A stretch of DNA of 64,000 nt from Wenyingzhuangia sp. 2_MG-2023. GTDB lineage: Bacteria > Bacteroidota > Bacteroidia > Flavobacteriales > Flavobacteriaceae. Shown piece by piece: positions 47,800-56,439 of the stretch. Position numbers and translations under genes: made by a program. The stretch covers positions 310,001 through 374,000 of the forward strand of contig NZ_JAUOSB010000001.1 in assembly GCF_030548295.1 (NCBI RefSeq), read 5' to 3'. The notes below the pieces were generated by a model. That model was not told the DNA's origin. It saw only the letters and a program-made list of their open reading frames with translations, and ran no database searches. How positions within the stretch are numbered: position 1 is the stretch's first letter; each line of letters begins with the position of its first letter.

Positions 47800-47823
47800 A
47801 TTTTTTAGACAAGTCTAAAAAAT
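47800..47823. promoter_or_regulatory. Palindromic operator between receptor and DtxR-family regulator
   Basis: The 11-base arms ATTTTTTAGAC and GTCTAAAAAAT are perfectly paired around a central AA. The core TTTAGAC-AA-GTCTAAA resembles DtxR/MntR/TroR-type boxes. It covers the spacer/-33 region of the receptor promoter and lies 27 bases upstream of the regulator's own -7 box, so one site could control both directions. Confidence 0.7.
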
Positions 47824-47850
47824 ATTTTAAAGTTATATTTCAAAAATGTT

Positions 47851-47858
47851 TACCTTTG
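47851..47858 (+). promoter_or_regulatory. DtxR-family regulator -7 box directly before the start codon
   Basis: TACCTTTG is followed by ACTCA and ATG 47864. Transcription would start at or next to the start codon. This also argues against an in-frame ATG at 47846, which lies upstream of the box. Confidence 0.5.
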
Positions 47859-47863
47859 ACTCA

Positions 47864-48532
47864 ATGGAAATAGATTTATCACAAGCAGAAGAAAATTACC
47901 TAAAAGCTATTTATAGTTTGTTTGTAGTGGCAAACAAAGCGGTAAGCACTAATAAAATTGCAGAAAAATTAAACACCAAAGCTTCATCTGTTACCGATAT
48001 GGTAAAAAAGCTATCGGAAAAGGAATTGGTGAATTATGTAAAATACCAAGGAGTTTCTCTAACTACTGAGGGAAAAAATTTGGCTGTGCATGTAATTAGA
48101 AAACACCGTTTGTGGGAAGTTTTTTTGGTTCGTCATTTGGGTTTTAAATGGGATGAAGTACACGAAGTAGCCGAGCAGTTGGAGCATGTAAAATCTGTAA
48201 AACTGACAAATGGTCTAGATGCTTTTTTAGACTTTCCAAAATACGATCCACATGGAGACCCCATTCCGGATAAAGAAGGAAATTTCATCAAAAGAAATAT
48301 TACAATTTTATCTTCTTTAAAAATAAATGAAGAAAGTAAAATTGTAGGTGTAAAAGATAGCTCTAGCGCTTTTTTAAAATATTTAGACAATGCTGACATC
48401 AAATTGGGAGCAGAAATTAAAGTAATACACAAAGAAAATTTTGACAACTCTATGATGTTGTTGATTGAAGGACAAAAAATATCCATTTCACAACAGATTT
48501 CTAGCAATTTGTATGTAAAACAAAACGACTAA
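47864..48532 (+). CDS. DtxR/MntR/TroR-family metal-dependent regulator
   Basis: This 222-residue repressor has an N-terminal winged helix (EENYLKAIYSL, KLNTKASSVTDMVKKL, LTTEGKNLAVHVIRKHRLWE), a dimerisation and metal-binding region (HEVAEQLEHVKS, FPKYDPHGDPIPDKEG) and a C-terminal FeoA/SH3-like domain (about 150-222). Members repress metal uptake when Fe2+ or Mn2+ is bound. It is followed within six bases by the transporter lipoprotein gene and is divergent from the TonB-dependent receptor. I chose ATG 47864 because a family-like N-terminus (MEIDLSQAEENYLKAIY) starts there and the promoter box precedes it. Confidence 0.9.
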   Translation: MEIDLSQAEENYLKAIYSLFVVANKAVSTNKIAEKLNTKASSVTDMVKKLSEKELVNYVKYQGVSLTTEGKNLAVHVIRKHRLWEVFLVRHLGFKWDEVHEVAEQLEHVKSVKLTNGLDAFLDFPKYDPHGDPIPDKEGNFIKRNITILSSLKINEESKIVGVKDSSSAFLKYLDNADIKLGAEIKVIHKENFDNSMMLLIEGQKISISQQISSNLYVKQND

Positions 48533-48538
48533 AAGAAC

Positions 48539-49450
48539 ATGAAAAAAATAATTACACTGTTAATGTTGATGGCTTTAGTGGCTTGTAAGCCTTCTGTAAA
48601 AAAAGAAAACTCAAAGTTTACAGTAGTTACCACCACCACTATGATTACCGATTTGGTAAAAGTATTAGGAGGTGATGCTATAGAAGTAAAAGGAATTATG
48701 GGTGCTGGAGTAGATCCGCATTTGTACAAAGCTTCTGAAGGAGATGTCACCAAATTATCTAGTGCTGATTTGATTATTTACAACGGTTTGCATTTGGAAG
48801 GAAAATTGGTTGATGTGTTCGAAAAAATGAACCAAATAGGAAAAGAAACCATTGCCTTGGGAGATTTTTTAGCCCATGACCAGATCATAAATTCTGAATT
48901 ATTTGCTAGTTCTCACGATCCACATATTTGGTTTTCTATCAACAATTGGCAAACAATTACAGAAAAATTAATGCTGTCATTGATTAAGGCCGATCCAGAA
49001 AACACAGCTATTTATCAAAAAAACGGAAAGTCATATTTGGAAGAATTAGAAACATTAAAAATAGAAATGAATACAATAATAACCACACTGCCCAAAGAAA
49101 AAAGAATTTTGGTTACTGCACACGATGCTTTTTCTTATTTTGGAAAAGAGTTTGGTTTTGAGGTTGTTGGACTACAAGGCTTGTCAACAGCAACAGAAGC
49201 TGGTGTAAAAGATGTACAACGTATTTCTGAATTTATCATAACTAATAAAATTAAAGCCATTTTTGTAGAAAGTTCCGTGCCTAAAAGAACGGTTGAAGCG
49301 CTACAGGCTTCGGTACAATCAAAAGGACATCAAGTAAATATTGGAGGACAATTGTTCTCGGATGCTTTGGGAGATCCTTTAAAAGAAACAGGAAAATACA
49401 TAGGCATGTATCGTTACAATGTAAACACCATTGTACATGCTTTAAAGTAG
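48539..49450 (+). CDS. TroA-like metal-binding lipoprotein of an ABC transporter
   Basis: This 303-residue cluster A-I solute-binding lipoprotein has a lipobox ending at Cys16 (MLMALVAC). The expected metal ligands are His61 (GVDPHLYKAS), His129 (HDPHIWF), His195 (TAHDAFSYFGKEFGF) and Asp275 (FSDALGDP). The third ligand is His as in Treponema TroA; in the manganese-specific PsaA type it is Glu. TroA binds Zn2+ and Mn2+, so the metal remains open. Similarity to TroA is strong around the third and fourth ligands (GFEVVGLQGLST, VESSVPKRTVEAL). ATPase and permease genes follow. Confidence 0.9.
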   Translation: MKKIITLLMLMALVACKPSVKKENSKFTVVTTTTMITDLVKVLGGDAIEVKGIMGAGVDPHLYKASEGDVTKLSSADLIIYNGLHLEGKLVDVFEKMNQIGKETIALGDFLAHDQIINSELFASSHDPHIWFSINNWQTITEKLMLSLIKADPENTAIYQKNGKSYLEELETLKIEMNTIITTLPKEKRILVTAHDAFSYFGKEFGFEVVGLQGLSTATEAGVKDVQRISEFIITNKIKAIFVESSVPKRTVEALQASVQSKGHQVNIGGQLFSDALGDPLKETGKYIGMYRYNVNTIVHALK

Positions 49451-49513
49451 TCTTTGACTAAAATTAATAAGGATTGAATAATGTTATAAAAGAGACAAGT
49501 TTCTCAAAAAAAT

Positions 49514-50251
49514 ATGGAACAAAAAATAGCAATATCAATAGATGATTTAACGGTAGCTTACAATTATAAACCTGTATTATGGGACATCGATTTGCAAATT
49601 CCAGAAGGAGTTTTAATGGCTATTGTAGGACCTAACGGTGCGGGTAAATCTACACTGTTAAAATCTGTTCTAGACATCATCAAACCATTAGCAGGTTCTG
49701 TTACCGTCTACGGAAAACCTTATAAAAAACAAAGACATTTAGTAGCATATGTTCCACAAAAAGGAAGTGTTGATTGGGATTTTCCGACAACAGCTTTGGA
49801 TGTTGTAATGATGGGAACTTATGGTGCTTTGGGCTGGATTAAAAGACCAGGACAAGCTCAGAAAAAACAAGCATTAGAGGCATTGGAAAAAGTAGGAATG
49901 TTGCCTTTCCAAAACCGACAAATTTCTCAATTATCAGGAGGACAACAGCAACGTATTTTTTTAGCCAGAGCTTTGGTGCAAAATGCCGCTATTTATTTTA
50001 TGGATGAACCTTTCCAAGGAGTAGATGCAACTACAGAAAAAGCAATTATTCAAATTTTAAAAGAATTGAGGAAAGCAGGAAAAACAGTGATTGTAGTACA
50101 CCACGATTTGCAAACTGTGCCAGAATATTTTGATTGGGTTACTTTTTTAAACGTTAAAAAAATTGCTACAGGTCCTGTTGCCCAGATTTTTAATGATGAT
50201 AATTTGACCAAAACTTACGGAATTAATTACAAAACAAGTATTGTAGAATAA
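49514..50251 (+). CDS. Metal ABC transporter ATP-binding protein (TroB/MntB-like)
   Basis: This 245-residue ATPase powers the metal importer from the cytoplasmic side. It has Walker [13 protein letters not shown], the Q-loop [14 protein letters not shown], the ABC signature LSGGQQQR, Walker [13 protein letters not shown] and the switch His in [18 protein letters not shown] after the Q-loop is typical of the manganese/zinc/iron subfamily. Its stop overlaps the ATG of the first permease by one base (TAATG). Confidence 0.95.
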   Translation: MEQKIAISIDDLTVAYNYKPVLWDIDLQIPEGVLMAIVGPNGAGKSTLLKSVLDIIKPLAGSVTVYGKPYKKQRHLVAYVPQKGSVDWDFPTTALDVVMMGTYGALGWIKRPGQAQKKQALEALEKVGMLPFQNRQISQLSGGQQQRIFLARALVQNAAIYFMDEPFQGVDATTEKAIIQILKELRKAGKTVIVVHHDLQTVPEYFDWVTFLNVKKIATGPVAQIFNDDNLTKTYGINYKTSIVE

Positions 50252-51363
50252 TGATGACACAATATTTAGACTTATTAATGACGGATTACACCTTGCAAAT
50301 CATCACACTTGGAACTGCTGTTTTGGGTGCCTTGTGTGGTATGTTAGGGAGTTTTGCCGTATTGAGAAAACAAAGTTTGTTAGGAGACGCTATTTCTCAT
50401 GCATCACTGCCAGGAATTGCAATTGTTTTTCTGGTTTTGGGTGTAAAAGACAATAATGGATTGTTGTTAGGTGCATTGCTAAGCGGTTTGGTAAGTGCTG
50501 TGTTTATCAAAGGAATTATTTCCAAAACACACTTAAAATCAGATACGGCTTTAGGAATTGTATTGTCAACTTTTTTTGGTTTTGGAATGTTGTTGTTAAC
50601 CTATATTCAAAAATTACCCAATGCAAATCAATCGGGTTTAGAAAAATACCTGTTTGGACAAGCTGCAACTTTGCTCGCAAGTGACGTTTGGTTGATGTCT
50701 TCCATTGCAGGAATTGCTTTGCTCATTGTTTTGCTTTTTTGGAAAGAATTTAAAATTGTTTTGTTTGATGCGGATTATACTACAACTTTAGGATTTCATG
50801 TCAAATTTATAGACACATTAATGACATCGTTCATTGTAATTGCGATTGTCATGGGATTGCAAACCGTAGGAGTGGTTTTAATGAGTGCTATGTTGCTAGC
50901 TCCTGCTGCTGCTGCAAGACAATGGACCAATAGCTTATCCATAATGGTTTTTTTGGCCGGAATTTTTGGAGCTGTTTCTGGTATTTTAGGAACTGCTATC
51001 AGTGCAAGTGCCAACAATTTATCTACCGGCCCTGTAATTGTTTTGGTAGCTACCTTTTTTGTGATGATTTCATTTGTGTTTTCACCCATTAGAGGTTTGT
51101 TGTTTAAGCAAATCAAATTGTGGAAAAATAGAAATGATCTAAAACTGATGAAAACATTGATGTTCATGTACAATATTGTGGAAGATCATGATAACATTTC
51201 GCACCCACACAAAATACAATTGTTGAATAATTTTCAGGGATATACCAAAAAAAGCTTAAAAAGTTTACAAGCAGAAGAATTGATTTTATTAGAAAAAGAC
51301 TCTTGGTCATTGACAGAGAAAGGATTTCAGGTTGCTAAAAATTTATACACCCAACAATCATGA
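50251..51363 (+). CDS. Metal ABC transporter permease with C-terminal winged-helix-like tail (TroC/MntC-like)
   Basis: This 370-residue inner-membrane permease of the ZnuB/MntB family has about eight helices in residues 10-285 and the family segment RKQSLLGDAISHASLPGI. About 80 residues beyond the usual permease end (from ~290, nucleotides 51118-51360) look like a winged helix: LKLMKTLMFMYNI, then TKKSLKSLQAEELILLE and a wing/helix reading SLTEKGFQVAKNL. That last part resembles LTTEGKNLAVHV in the DtxR-family regulator of the same operon. The start could also be ATG 50254. The stop overlaps the next ATG (ATGA). Confidence 0.9.
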   Translation: MMTQYLDLLMTDYTLQIITLGTAVLGALCGMLGSFAVLRKQSLLGDAISHASLPGIAIVFLVLGVKDNNGLLLGALLSGLVSAVFIKGIISKTHLKSDTALGIVLSTFFGFGMLLLTYIQKLPNANQSGLEKYLFGQAATLLASDVWLMSSIAGIALLIVLLFWKEFKIVLFDADYTTTLGFHVKFIDTLMTSFIVIAIVMGLQTVGVVLMSAMLLAPAAAARQWTNSLSIMVFLAGIFGAVSGILGTAISASANNLSTGPVIVLVATFFVMISFVFSPIRGLLFKQIKLWKNRNDLKLMKTLMFMYNIVEDHDNISHPHKIQLLNNFQGYTKKSLKSLQAEELILLEKDSWSLTEKGFQVAKNLYTQQS

Positions 51364-52520
51364 GCAATGCGCAAATAGAAATACAATTAATTTTAAGTTT
51401 AGTGGCAGTTGCCTGTGCATTGCCAGGAGTGTTTTTAGTGCTTAGAAAAATGGCTTTGATTAGTGATGCTATCAGTCATTCCATTTTACCAGGAATTGTA
51501 GTTGGATTTTTTATAACACATGATTTAGCTTCTCCATTGTTGATTTTGATGGCTACTTTGACAGGAGTTTTAACTGTGGTATTAGTAGAATACATTCAGA
51601 AAACAGGTTTGGTAAAAGAAGACACCGCAATTGGGTTGGTTTTTCCATCGCTCTTTAGCTTGGGAGTCATATTAATTGCCCGAAATGCCGGAGACGTACA
51701 TTTAGATGTTGATGCCGTTTTGTTAGGAGAAGTTGCTTTTGCTCCTTTTGACAGATGGATGTACAACGGAATGGATATGGGGCCAAAATCATTATGGATG
51801 ATGGGTGGAATTTTAACCATGACCATTACCTTACTGTCTTTATTTTATAAAGAATTAAAAGTAGCAACGTTTGATGCTGGCTTGGCAGCTTCTTTGGGTT
51901 TTGCTCCCATGGCTATTCATTATGGATTGATGACAGTTTCGTCTGTTACTACCGTAGGAGCTTTTGATGCTATTGGAGCTATTCTAGTTGTTGCTTTTAT
52001 GATTGTGCCTGCAGCTTGTGTGTATTTACTGACCAATAATTTAAAAAAGTTATTGATTTTTTCCTCTTTACTGGGGATTTTTGCTTCAATTTCAGGATAT
52101 TGGTTAGCCCACGCAATGGACACTTCTATTGCAGGAACAATAGCCACCGTGTTAGGGTTGATTTTTTTCTTGGTTTATTTATTTGCTCCCAACAGAGGTT
52201 ACATCTCTCAATGGTACAAAGAGAAACAACAAAAAACAGAGGTTGCATTGTTAGTCTTTTTATTGCATTTAGCAAATCATGAAGACGAAATGGAAAGGAA
52301 CAGCAATCATTTGCAAGAGCACATCAATTGGAGCCATCAATTAGCCAGAAAGGTGCTAAAATTGGCAAATCAAAACAATATGATTGAAATAGAAAATGAA
52401 ATTATCTCACTAACACCTAAAGGACTGGAATTTACAGAACAAGCAATATCTTACATTACAGACAATAAAAACTCAGAGTTAGAAGGGATTAAGCAAAATT
52501 ACTTTTTGTTTAGAGGTTAA
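51360..52520 (+). CDS. Second metal ABC transporter permease with C-terminal winged-helix-like tail (TroD-like)
   Basis: This 386-residue permease has about eight membrane helices and the family segment RKMALISDAISHSILPGI. It pairs with the preceding permease, as TroC and TroD do. After the last helix (LIFFLVYLFAPNRGYI) about 100 cytoplasmic residues (nucleotides 52219-52517) again resemble a winged helix: TEVALLVFLLHLANHED, HQLARKVLKLANQNNMIEI and ISLTPKGLEFTEQA. It starts four bases inside the previous gene and ends the operon. No clear terminator follows. Confidence 0.9.
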   Translation: MSNAQIEIQLILSLVAVACALPGVFLVLRKMALISDAISHSILPGIVVGFFITHDLASPLLILMATLTGVLTVVLVEYIQKTGLVKEDTAIGLVFPSLFSLGVILIARNAGDVHLDVDAVLLGEVAFAPFDRWMYNGMDMGPKSLWMMGGILTMTITLLSLFYKELKVATFDAGLAASLGFAPMAIHYGLMTVSSVTTVGAFDAIGAILVVAFMIVPAACVYLLTNNLKKLLIFSSLLGIFASISGYWLAHAMDTSIAGTIATVLGLIFFLVYLFAPNRGYISQWYKEKQQKTEVALLVFLLHLANHEDEMERNSNHLQEHINWSHQLARKVLKLANQNNMIEIENEIISLTPKGLEFTEQAISYITDNKNSELEGIKQNYFLFRG

Positions 52521-52601
52521 ATTTTTCGGTATGTTATTTGAAGTTGTGTATTTGCATCTAAAATATTATATTTAAGTAGCAACCAATAAAATAAAAAGCC
52601 T

Positions 52602-53045
52602 ATGTCAATTATGAATGTTTTTTTGAGCGGGACTCAAAGAAAAAATAGAGGTCACTTGGCCAATATTGTTAAAATAGCCCGTTCTAACGGAAAATTAAAT
52701 AGAGATGAAATTAGATTGTTGAAGAAAATAAAAGAAGAGTTAAATATTAGTGATTTGGCTTTTAGAAAAATCATCAGAACTCCAGAATTATATCCTATCA
52801 ATCCTCCTTCTAACTACGACGAAAGAATTGAACGTTTGTACATGTTGACTAATATGTTATTAGTAGACAAAGAATCTTTTGAGTTGTCTTTAAAATTATT
52901 AGAAAAACTAGCAGTGGGAATTGGTTTCCCTTTAAAAACTCATGAAGAAGTGGTTCGTTTGGCTGTAGAAATGGCACAAAAAAATATAGATCTAGATTCA
53001 TTCACCAAAGAAATTAAAAGAGCGAATGGTAGTACGAAAGAGTAG
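52602..53045 (+). CDS. TerB-like small helical protein
   Basis: This 147-residue, all-helical cytoplasmic protein is of the TerB (tellurite-resistance B-like) kind, which binds divalent metal at acidic residues. ARSNGKLNRDEIRLLKKI near the N-terminus and NMLLVDKESFE in the middle resemble the two acidic helix-turn motifs of the fold. Bacteroidota often carry such single-domain TerB proteins, and their role is unknown. It stands alone between the metal transporter and the AddA-like gene and has its own terminator. Whether it has anything to do with the metal operon is unknown. Confidence 0.7.
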   Translation: MSIMNVFLSGTQRKNRGHLANIVKIARSNGKLNRDEIRLLKKIKEELNISDLAFRKIIRTPELYPINPPSNYDERIERLYMLTNMLLVDKESFELSLKLLEKLAVGIGFPLKTHEEVVRLAVEMAQKNIDLDSFTKEIKRANGSTKE

Positions 53046-53065
53046 CTTTTATTTGGTTCTTTATT

Positions 53066-53102
53066 AAAAGAGATTGTTTATTTTAGACAATCTCTTTTTT
53101 TG
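53066..53102 (+). terminator. Terminator after the TerB-like gene, abutting the addA-like start
   Basis: AAAAGAGATTGT pairs with ACAATCTCTTTT across an eight-base loop, with a T-run to 53102. The addA-like ATG is only four bases further on. Confidence 0.85.
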
Positions 53103-53106
53103 TATT

Positions 53107-56100
53107 ATGATTTCAGAAAGTTTTTTTAAAGTTTACAATGCCTCCGCTGGTAGCGGTAAAACCTATACACTTGTTAAGGAGTATTTAAAGGTAGCATTAA
53201 GTAATGGCGAATTTGAGTTTCAAAAAATATTGGCGATCACTTTTACCAACAAAGCAGCTGCGGAAATGAAACAACGCGTGCTGAATACGTTGAAAGATGC
53301 CTCTAGAAAAAAAGAGAACCCTATAATTATTGATATTGCCACAGAAATAGGACTGAGTATAGAAGAGATTCAAAGGAAATCTCAAAAAGTACTAGAGAAT
53401 ATTTTACACAACTATGCTAGTTTTCACATTATTACTATTGATAGTTTTACCCACAAACTAATTAGAACTTTTTCTTTAGATTTAGGATTACCTTTGGATT
53501 TTGACGTAGAAATGGATGTTGATCCTCTTCTAAAAGAAACCATAGATTTGTTGGTCTCAAAAATAGGTGAAGACAAAGAATTGACAAAAGTTTTGGTAGA
53601 CTATGCACTCCATCAAGTAAATGAAGACAAGTCATGGAACATTAATGATTCTTTGGTAGATGTAGCTAGATTACTGCTGAATGAAGAAAATGAAGTTGAA
53701 GTTTCTAAATTAATCAATACAAGTCTTTCAGATTTTCAAGCTTTAGAAAAAAGATTAAGAAAGTATGTAAAAGATACTGAAGAGGCATTTTACAAAGTTG
53801 GACACGAAGCATTATCTCTAATTCAAGAACACAATATTGAGCAAAGTACTTTTGCTTATGGAGATTTGCCTAAGTATTTTGAAAAATTGAAAAGCACTTG
53901 GTTCTTAAAAGAAGAATTACCCGCTAGTAATAGATTGGTTAAAAATATGGAGCAAGGTGTTTTGTATTCTAAATCCGTTCCTAAAGATGTTAAAAAAAGA
54001 GCTGATAGAGATGCAATTGATTCCATAAAAGAAGAGCTAATCACCTATTATCAATTTTCTCAACAAATATGCGATGCACATTTTGGATCGTATTTTTTGG
54101 TCAAGAAGATATTAAAATCCATTGTTCCATTAACCGTATTGAGTTATATACACAAAGAGTTTTCCAATTTAAAAGAAGAAAATAATTTTCGTTTGAATGC
54201 CGAATTCAATCGTGTGATTAGCAAACAAATTAAAAATGAGCCAGTTCCTTTTATTTACGAACGTTTAGGAGAGAAGTTTCAATACTTTTTCATTGATGAA
54301 ATGCAAGACACTTCCGAATTACAGTGGCAGAATTTAATTCCACTAATTCACAATGCATTGTCTCAGAACAAAGGTGGTTTGATGTTGGTGGGAGATGCAA
54401 AACAGTCTATATATAGATGGAGAGGTGGAAAAGCATCACAATTTGTAGAATTATCAGATGAAAATGCAGAAAACGAATTTTTTATAAACAAAGAGGTTGT
54501 GACTCTAGGCACTAATTACAGAAGCTATAGCAATGTCATCAATTTTAACAACGATTTCTTTTCGTATCTCTCTGGTTTTTTAAAAGAACCTGCTTATCAA
54601 GAAATTTATGCAAGTGAAAAACATCAAAAAACCAATTCAAAAGAAGGTGGTTATGTATATGTAGACGTACACGAAAGAGACGATGATTTTGATACCTATA
54701 CTTATTATTCAGAAAAAATCCATCAGCAGATTTTAGAAATAGAAACAAATGGTTTTGACAAAGGAGATATTTGCATATTAACTAGAAATAAAAAAGATGG
54801 TATTGCTATTGCCGATTATTTGGTGTCCCAAAAAATAGAAGTGATATCACCAGATAGTTTGTTGTTAAAAAATAATTCAGTAATTCAATTCCTAATTTAT
54901 TTGTTAAGATGGATAGAAAATCCAGAAGACAAAGAGGTTTTGATGGAGGTGTTACACTTTTTATTCCAACATTTTGATATTCAAATAGATCAACATGAGT
55001 TCTATCAGAATTCGTTAGCATGTAAAGATGTAGCATTGTTTACAGATTATTTACAAATAGATTTTTCAGAATCTGAATTTTTCTCATTGTCCTTGTACGA
55101 TGGATTGGAATATTTGATTAGAGTCTTTAGATTAGAAAAGGTGATGGATGTTTTTGGTCAAACCTTTCTCGATGTCGTACTTCAGTTCCAGTTAAAAGAA
55201 TCAGGAGGACTACAGGCTTTTCTTGAATTTTGGGATCGAAAAAAAGAAAAGTTAAAAGTAGAAATAGCATCAAACAAAAATGCCGTCCAAATTATGACCA
55301 TTCACAAGTCTAAAGGATTAGAATTTCCCGTGGTTATTTTTCCTTTTGATTTGAATACAGAAAATATTTCAAGAGAGTCAATCTGGTATCAAACGGACAA
55401 CAAAAGTTTGTTTGGTAATTTTACTAGCTTTAGAATCAACGCTTCTAGCAAGTTAGATTTGTATGGGGAACAAGGAGGTGTGTATTTAAAAAAGGTAAAC
55501 GAAGAAATTCAATTAGACAATATAAATTTATTATATGTTGCGTTAACAAGAGCCGAAGAACAATTGTATGTGTTTTCAGACTTTAAGAATTCCAAATCAG
55601 ATGATTTGAAAAATTATTCTGATTATTTCAAACAATTTATAGCTGACAAAGGAGAAGATTTAATTTATGAAATAGGAACTCCAACAAGATTGTCTGAATA
55701 CAAGAGACATGAAGATCATTTTGTTTTAGACAACTATTTTAGTGTTAACAAAGAAGATAATAAAATTCACGTAGTTGAGAATTTACAAAGCGATGAGGAT
55801 CCAAGAATTTTTGGAAATATAATTCATAAAGCATTTGAAAAAATTATAACTTTTGAAGATGTTGCTTTAGCTATTGCATATATCAATCAACAAGGGTTGT
55901 CAGAAGAACTGAATCAAAAAGCTGTAAAAACTATAACTAATATCATAAACCATCCACTACTAAAAAAATATTATCAAAAAGAAATAAACGTGTATAATGA
56001 AAGATCTTTTTTAACAGAAAAAGGAGATGTTTTAATTTTAGACAGACTTGTTTTTATAGAAAATAAAGCGGTAATAATTGACTACAAAACAGGACATTTC

Positions 56101-56226
56101 AACAATTCTCACGAGTCACAAATAAGAAGCTACTCTACTCTTATTCAGAATCTAGGACTCAAAGTGTTACATGCTTTTCTAGTATATTGTAATGATGAAA
56201 TAAATGTGAATTTAGTCACAATCTAA
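53107..56226 (+). CDS. AddA-like UvrD-type helicase/nuclease
   Basis: This 1039-residue protein belongs to the AddA/RecB class, which processes double-strand breaks for RecA loading. The UvrD-like helicase has Walker A NASAGSGKTYTLV (Lys18), motif Ia ITFTNKAAAEMKQR, Walker B FFIDEMQDTSELQW, VGDAKQSIYRWRGG (motif III), IMTIHKSKGLEFPVV (motif V) and LLYVALTRAEEQLY (motif VI). The C-terminus has a RecB-type nuclease with ILDRLVFIE and VIIDYKTGHF (Asp and Lys of the PD-(D/E)xK site). I chose ATG 53107 because it sits just before the P-loop and after the preceding terminator. Its likely partner, the AddB-like gene, lies 3.5 kb downstream behind two OmpA genes. Confidence 0.9.
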   Translation: MISESFFKVYNASAGSGKTYTLVKEYLKVALSNGEFEFQKILAITFTNKAAAEMKQRVLNTLKDASRKKENPIIIDIATEIGLSIEEIQRKSQKVLENILHNYASFHIITIDSFTHKLIRTFSLDLGLPLDFDVEMDVDPLLKETIDLLVSKIGEDKELTKVLVDYALHQVNEDKSWNINDSLVDVARLLLNEENEVEVSKLINTSLSDFQALEKRLRKYVKDTEEAFYKVGHEALSLIQEHNIEQSTFAYGDLPKYFEKLKSTWFLKEELPASNRLVKNMEQGVLYSKSVPKDVKKRADRDAIDSIKEELITYYQFSQQICDAHFGSYFLVKKILKSIVPLTVLSYIHKEFSNLKEENNFRLNAEFNRVISKQIKNEPVPFIYERLGEKFQYFFIDEMQDTSELQWQNLIPLIHNALSQNKGGLMLVGDAKQSIYRWRGGKASQFVELSDENAENEFFINKEVVTLGTNYRSYSNVINFNNDFFSYLSGFLKEPAYQEIYASEKHQKTNSKEGGYVYVDVHERDDDFDTYTYYSEKIHQQILEIETNGFDKGDICILTRNKKDGIAIADYLVSQKIEVISPDSLLLKNNSVIQFLIYLLRWIENPEDKEVLMEVLHFLFQHFDIQIDQHEFYQNSLACKDVALFTDYLQIDFSESEFFSLSLYDGLEYLIRVFRLEKVMDVFGQTFLDVVLQFQLKESGGLQAFLEFWDRKKEKLKVEIASNKNAVQIMTIHKSKGLEFPVVIFPFDLNTENISRESIWYQTDNKSLFGNFTSFRINASSKLDLYGEQGGVYLKKVNEEIQLDNINLLYVALTRAEEQLYVFSDFKNSKSDDLKNYSDYFKQFIADKGEDLIYEIGTPTRLSEYKRHEDHFVLDNYFSVNKEDNKIHVVENLQSDEDPRIFGNIIHKAFEKIITFEDVALAIAYINQQGLSEELNQKAVKTITNIINHPLLKKYYQKEINVYNERSFLTEKGDVLILDRLVFIENKAVIIDYKTGHFNNSHESQIRSYSTLIQNLGLKVLHAFLVYCNDEINVNLVTI

Positions 56227-56390
56227 CATTCAAAAACTACATTTATTAAAAAGGATGAAAAAAATCATAAAAAAAAAGACGTTTGTTGATAGATATCCAA
56301 TACATCGACAAAAACATTGCTTTTTTTGAAATAAAAGTCTTCATTTACATTTTTATAACATAAAAATTAAAATGAGGCATGTTAATTTTA

Positions 56391-56398
56391 TATATTTG
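56391..56398 (+). promoter_or_regulatory. -7 box of the first OmpA/TSP3 gene
   Basis: TATATTTG matches TAnnTTTG and lies 41 bases before the ATG at 56440. It suggests that the OmpA gene is transcribed separately from the addA-like gene upstream. Confidence 0.5.
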
Positions 56399-56439
56399 TC
56401 ACTAAATTGAATTAAATCTCGAAAAAAAAAAATAAAAAA

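Noticed and set aside
47846-47863. Earlier ATG for the DtxR-family regulator
   Set aside because: It would place the start upstream of the TACCTTTG promoter box, and the extra residues do not fit the family N-terminus.
48539-49450. Manganese-only PsaA-type specificity for the binding lipoprotein
   Set aside because: The third ligand position carries His (His195 in TAHDAFSYF), as in TroA, rather than the Glu of PsaA, so zinc cannot be excluded.
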